DNA from: Bacteroidota bacterium
GTDB lineage: Bacteria; Bacteroidota; Bacteroidia; B-17B0; Aurantibacillaceae
Length of the DNA stretch: 17,212 bases
Direction of reading: 5' to 3'
Assembly (NCBI GenBank): GCA_947449125.1
Contig: CANFQR010000007.1
Coordinates: forward strand, 1 to 17,212
Each line of letters opens with the position of its first letter. Within the stretch, counting starts at the first letter, position 1. Both the position numbers and the translations under genes were made by a program. Below are positions 15,308-17,212 of the stretch, one piece after another. The notes under the pieces are model-generated. The model saw only the letters and a list, made by a program, of their open reading frames with translations, was not told the DNA's origin and did not search any database.

Positions 15308-16515
15308 TGGATCTTTCAGAAAAGATAAAGGAGTTATCTAAACATTATTTTTCCGAAATCCTGGAAATTAGAAGGCATTTGCATCAGAACCCTGAGCTTT
15401 CTTTTCAAGAAATTGAAACCTCTTTTTATATACAACAACAATTGTCTAAAGCCGGTATTTCTTTTACAAAGGGTTATGTAAAAACCGGAATAATAGCCCT
15501 TATAAAAGGTAAAAACCCAGATAAGAAAACAATATTAATTAGGGCTGATATGGACGCATTGCCCATTCAAGAAAAAAATAATGTATCGTATAAGTCATCA
15601 AATGATGGTGTTATGCACGCTTGCGGTCACGATGTACATTCTGCCATTGCGTTGGGTGCTACATTTATTTTAAACGACCTTAAAAATGAATTTGAAGGAA
15701 CCGTAAAAATCATGTTTCAGCCGGGAGAAGAAGTTTTACCTGGAGGCGCAAGTTTGATGATTGATGCTGGTGTCCTAGAAAATCCCAAAGTAGATAAAGC
15801 ACTAGCCTTGCATGTTTTCCCGAGTATGAGCGCTGGTAAAGTTGGGTTTAAAAGTGGTATGTACATGGCGAGCACAGATGAGTTATTTTTAACGGTAAAC
15901 GGAAAAGGCGGACATGCAGCCATGCCTGCTGATTATATTAATCCATTAATAATTTCTTCAGAAATTTTACTGGAAATAAATAAATGTTTTATGTTACCCA
16001 ATTCATTAATTGGAACTAAAGGTGAGTCAATCCCAACGGTTGTGGCATTTGGTAAAATCGAAGGAAATGGCGCCACTAATATAATTCCTGAAAAAGTTGA
16101 AATTGCCGGCACCATAAGAACAATGGACGAAAGCTGGAGAGAAAATGTGCATGAACAATTACAACTTATAGTAAAAAATATATCCGGGAAATATAATATC
16201 ACATCTGTTTTACAAATCAAAAAAGGTTATCCGTTTTTAGTTAATGACAAAGAATTTACGGATAATTGCATTTTAGATGCTCAGAATTTTCTTGGAAAAG
16301 AAAATGTAGAACAATTGCCAATCAGAATGACCGCAGAAGATTTTTCTTTTATTTCACAAAAAGTGCCAAGTTGTTTTTTTAGATTAGGTACCGGTAATAC
16401 AGAAAAGGGAATTATTTCTGGCGTGCACACCTCTACATTTGATATTGATGAAGATGCTTTGTTAACTGGTGTTTCCTTAATGACTCATTTAACAATCAGT
16501 GAATTGGCTCGGTAA
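15307..16515 (+). CDS. M20 family amidohydrolase (N-acyl amino acid/hippurate type)
   Basis: The 402-residue cytoplasmic enzyme is an M20D metallohydrolase that removes an acyl group from N-acyl amino acids or related amides. The signature residues are all present: RRHLHQNPELSFQE (about 22-35), ILIRADMDALP (about 76-86), VMHACGHDVHSAI with Cys106 and His108, QPGEEVLPGG with Glu141-Glu142, His169 in ALHVFP, and His374 in SGVHTSTFD. The lid/dimerisation domain carries GKGGHAAMP with His203 and spans about 180-300. Relatives include hippurate hydrolases, auxin-conjugate (IAA-amino acid) hydrolases and acetyldiaminopimelate deacetylases; the sequence alone does not separate them. No signal peptide is seen. 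The ATG overlaps the TauE/SafE stop by one base (TAATG), so the two are translationally coupled, which suggests that the permease moves a substrate or product of the enzyme; that link is inference. Confidence 0.92.
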   Translation: MDLSEKIKELSKHYFSEILEIRRHLHQNPELSFQEIETSFYIQQQLSKAGISFTKGYVKTGIIALIKGKNPDKKTILIRADMDALPIQEKNNVSYKSSNDGVMHACGHDVHSAIALGATFILNDLKNEFEGTVKIMFQPGEEVLPGGASLMIDAGVLENPKVDKALALHVFPSMSAGKVGFKSGMYMASTDELFLTVNGKGGHAAMPADYINPLIISSEILLEINKCFMLPNSLIGTKGESIPTVVAFGKIEGNGATNIIPEKVEIAGTIRTMDESWRENVHEQLQLIVKNISGKYNITSVLQIKKGYPFLVNDKEFTDNCILDAQNFLGKENVEQLPIRMTAEDFSFISQKVPSCFFRLGTGNTEKGIISGVHTSTFDIDEDALLTGVSLMTHLTISELAR

Positions 16516-16597
16516 TTATTTTTAGCGCCAAGTATTCTAAAAAACATTTCAAAATATTCCATAAGTCGGCTAATCCTGCTTGTTTTATACAATTTTG

Positions 16598-16605
16598 TAT
16601 CTTTA
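16598..16605 (+). promoter_or_regulatory. Candidate -7 box for the partial exported gene
   Basis: TATCTTTA lies within the 11-mer GTATCTTTAAT (16597-16607), which starts 22 bases before the ATG at 16619, the same as at 11617. A TTG at 16580-16582 is a possible -33 element with a 15-base spacer, rather short. The box overlaps the left arm of an 18-bp palindrome that reaches the start codon. Confidence 0.42.
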
Positions 16606-16619
16606 ATAACGTTATTAAA
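16602..16619. repeat. 18-bp perfect palindrome at the start of the partial exported gene
   Basis: TTTAATAAC (16602-16610) and GTTATTAAA (16611-16619) are exact reverse complements with no spacer. The last base is the A of the ATG start codon, and the left arm overlaps the predicted -7 box. With no loop it would make a poor RNA hairpin, so a dimeric DNA-binding regulator is the more natural reading. No regulator family is recognised from this sequence. Confidence 0.5.
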
Positions 16620-17212
16620 TGGTGTTTTTCCGTCGAGTTTTAATTCTGTTTTTCTTTTTTTTCTTTATCTCAAAAGGAAACGCGCAGATATTTAATCCTT
16701 CTCAAAAAAAAACATTTAAAGTAGTTAGCGATACGTTGGTTTTGGATAGTTTAAGCATTGTACCTGGCAGTTTAAAATTTAGTATTTATCCTCAAACCGA
16801 TTCGTTATATTTTCCGGAGGTAAATTATAAACTACACGCAATAATTTTTTCGACTAAAAAACCAGACAGTTTAGTTGTTTGGTATAAACGATTCCCTTAC
16901 AATTTTGAGAGAATTTATTTTCATAAAAACTCAAGTATTCTCTATAGCGATTTATCTAAACCAAACAATCCATTCACGATTAATTATAATAATTTAAATT
17001 TAAAGCAAGACTATTTGCTCCAATATGATGGGTTAAATAAAAACGGAAATATCAGCAGAGGTATATCCTTTGGCAACAATCAAGATGTGGTTGTAAATTC
17101 TAATTTGAATTTACAGGTTAGTGGTAAGTTAACCCCCGAAATTGATATGGTAATGGCTGCAACTGACAACAATATCCCCTTTCAGGCAGATGGTACCACA
17201 GCACAATTACAA
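16619..17212 (+). CDS. N-terminal part of a Bacteroidota exported protein with an RGIxFGNNQ-like motif
   Basis: The first 198 codons of a gene that runs off the window. The start ATG gives a signal peptide (FFRRVLILFFFFFFISKGNAQ, cleavage near residue 22). The mature start is polar. Residues about 138-172 contain GLNKNGNISRGISFGNNQ and then DVVVNSNLNLQVSGKLTPE, followed by MVMAATDNNIPFQADGTTAQLQ. This series (an RGIsFGNNQ motif, NSNLNLQ.SGK, and a DNNIP-Q-GTT-QLQ stretch) resembles a segment found in SprA and in related large outer-membrane proteins of Bacteroidota, which makes a big outer-membrane beta-barrel protein likely. It does not begin like SprA, so I do not name it. A T5-C-T8 run encodes the Phe-rich signal core. 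Confidence 0.7.
   Translation, partial: MVFFRRVLILFFFFFFISKGNAQIFNPSQKKTFKVVSDTLVLDSLSIVPGSLKFSIYPQTDSLYFPEVNYKLHAIIFSTKKPDSLVVWYKRFPYNFERIYFHKNSSILYSDLSKPNNPFTINYNNLNLKQDYLLQYDGLNKNGNISRGISFGNNQDVVVNSNLNLQVSGKLTPEIDMVMAATDNNIPFQADGTTAQLQ

Noticed and set aside
16650..16663. T5-C-T8 tract in the signal peptide of the last gene as a slippage site
   Set aside because: Phe-rich signal cores give such runs in AT-rich genomes; there is no evidence for frame change.

Overview
The window is AT-rich (about one third G+C by eye), densely coded, chromosomal-type DNA. Several things point to a member of the Bacteroidota: promoter-like TAnnTTTG boxes in place of a typical E. coli -10, almost no Shine-Dalgarno sequences, export signals ending in an Ala-Gln, and large exported proteins of types common in that phylum (a PD40-propeller/beta-barrel protein and a protein with an RGIxFGNNQ-like motif). 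I cannot place it below phylum. No stretch over about 300 bases lacks a gene. I see no tRNA, rRNA, CRISPR array, insertion sequence, integrase or attachment site, and no obvious change in base or codon use that would suggest recent transfer.

Layout. 1-135: 3' end of a Maf nucleotide pyrophosphatase gene (+). 149-2179 (-): a periplasmic adaptor of the HlyD/MacA type followed directly by tsaB. 2180-2313: a divergent promoter region with mirrored -7-like boxes. 2314-5338 (+): a DUF255/YyaL thioredoxin-fold protein and an exported protein with YD-like repeats, ending at a bidirectional terminator (5351-5384). 5402-10279 (-): sixA, ppk1, ppx/gppA, cdaA and slyD, tightly packed and probably one operon. 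10354-11574 (+): a DUF2130 protein with a long coiled coil and a nuclease-like C-terminal domain. 11639-16515 (+): a 1097-residue exported propeller/beta-barrel protein, a half-size TauE/SafE permease and an M20 amidohydrolase, probably co-transcribed. 16619-17212 (+): the first 198 codons of another exported protein, cut by the window edge.

How the genes fit together. The clearest functional unit is the minus-strand cluster. It joins polyphosphate synthesis (Ppk1) and probable breakdown (Ppx/GppA) to a c-di-AMP cyclase (CdaA), with a SixA phosphohistidine phosphatase at the front and a metal-binding SlyD-type prolyl isomerase at the end. Several junctions are coupled: one-base TAATG overlaps at ppk1/ppx and TauE/M20, and non-ATG starts (TTG, TTG, GTG) lying 0-3 bases after an upstream stop. 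The two large exported genes at 11639 and 16619 share an identical 11-base promoter-like sequence at the same distance from the ATG, which suggests common expression. I did not find a clear new defence or mobile system. The most interesting items are the polyP/c-di-AMP operon, the degenerate-peptidase/propeller/barrel protein, and the matched promoters.
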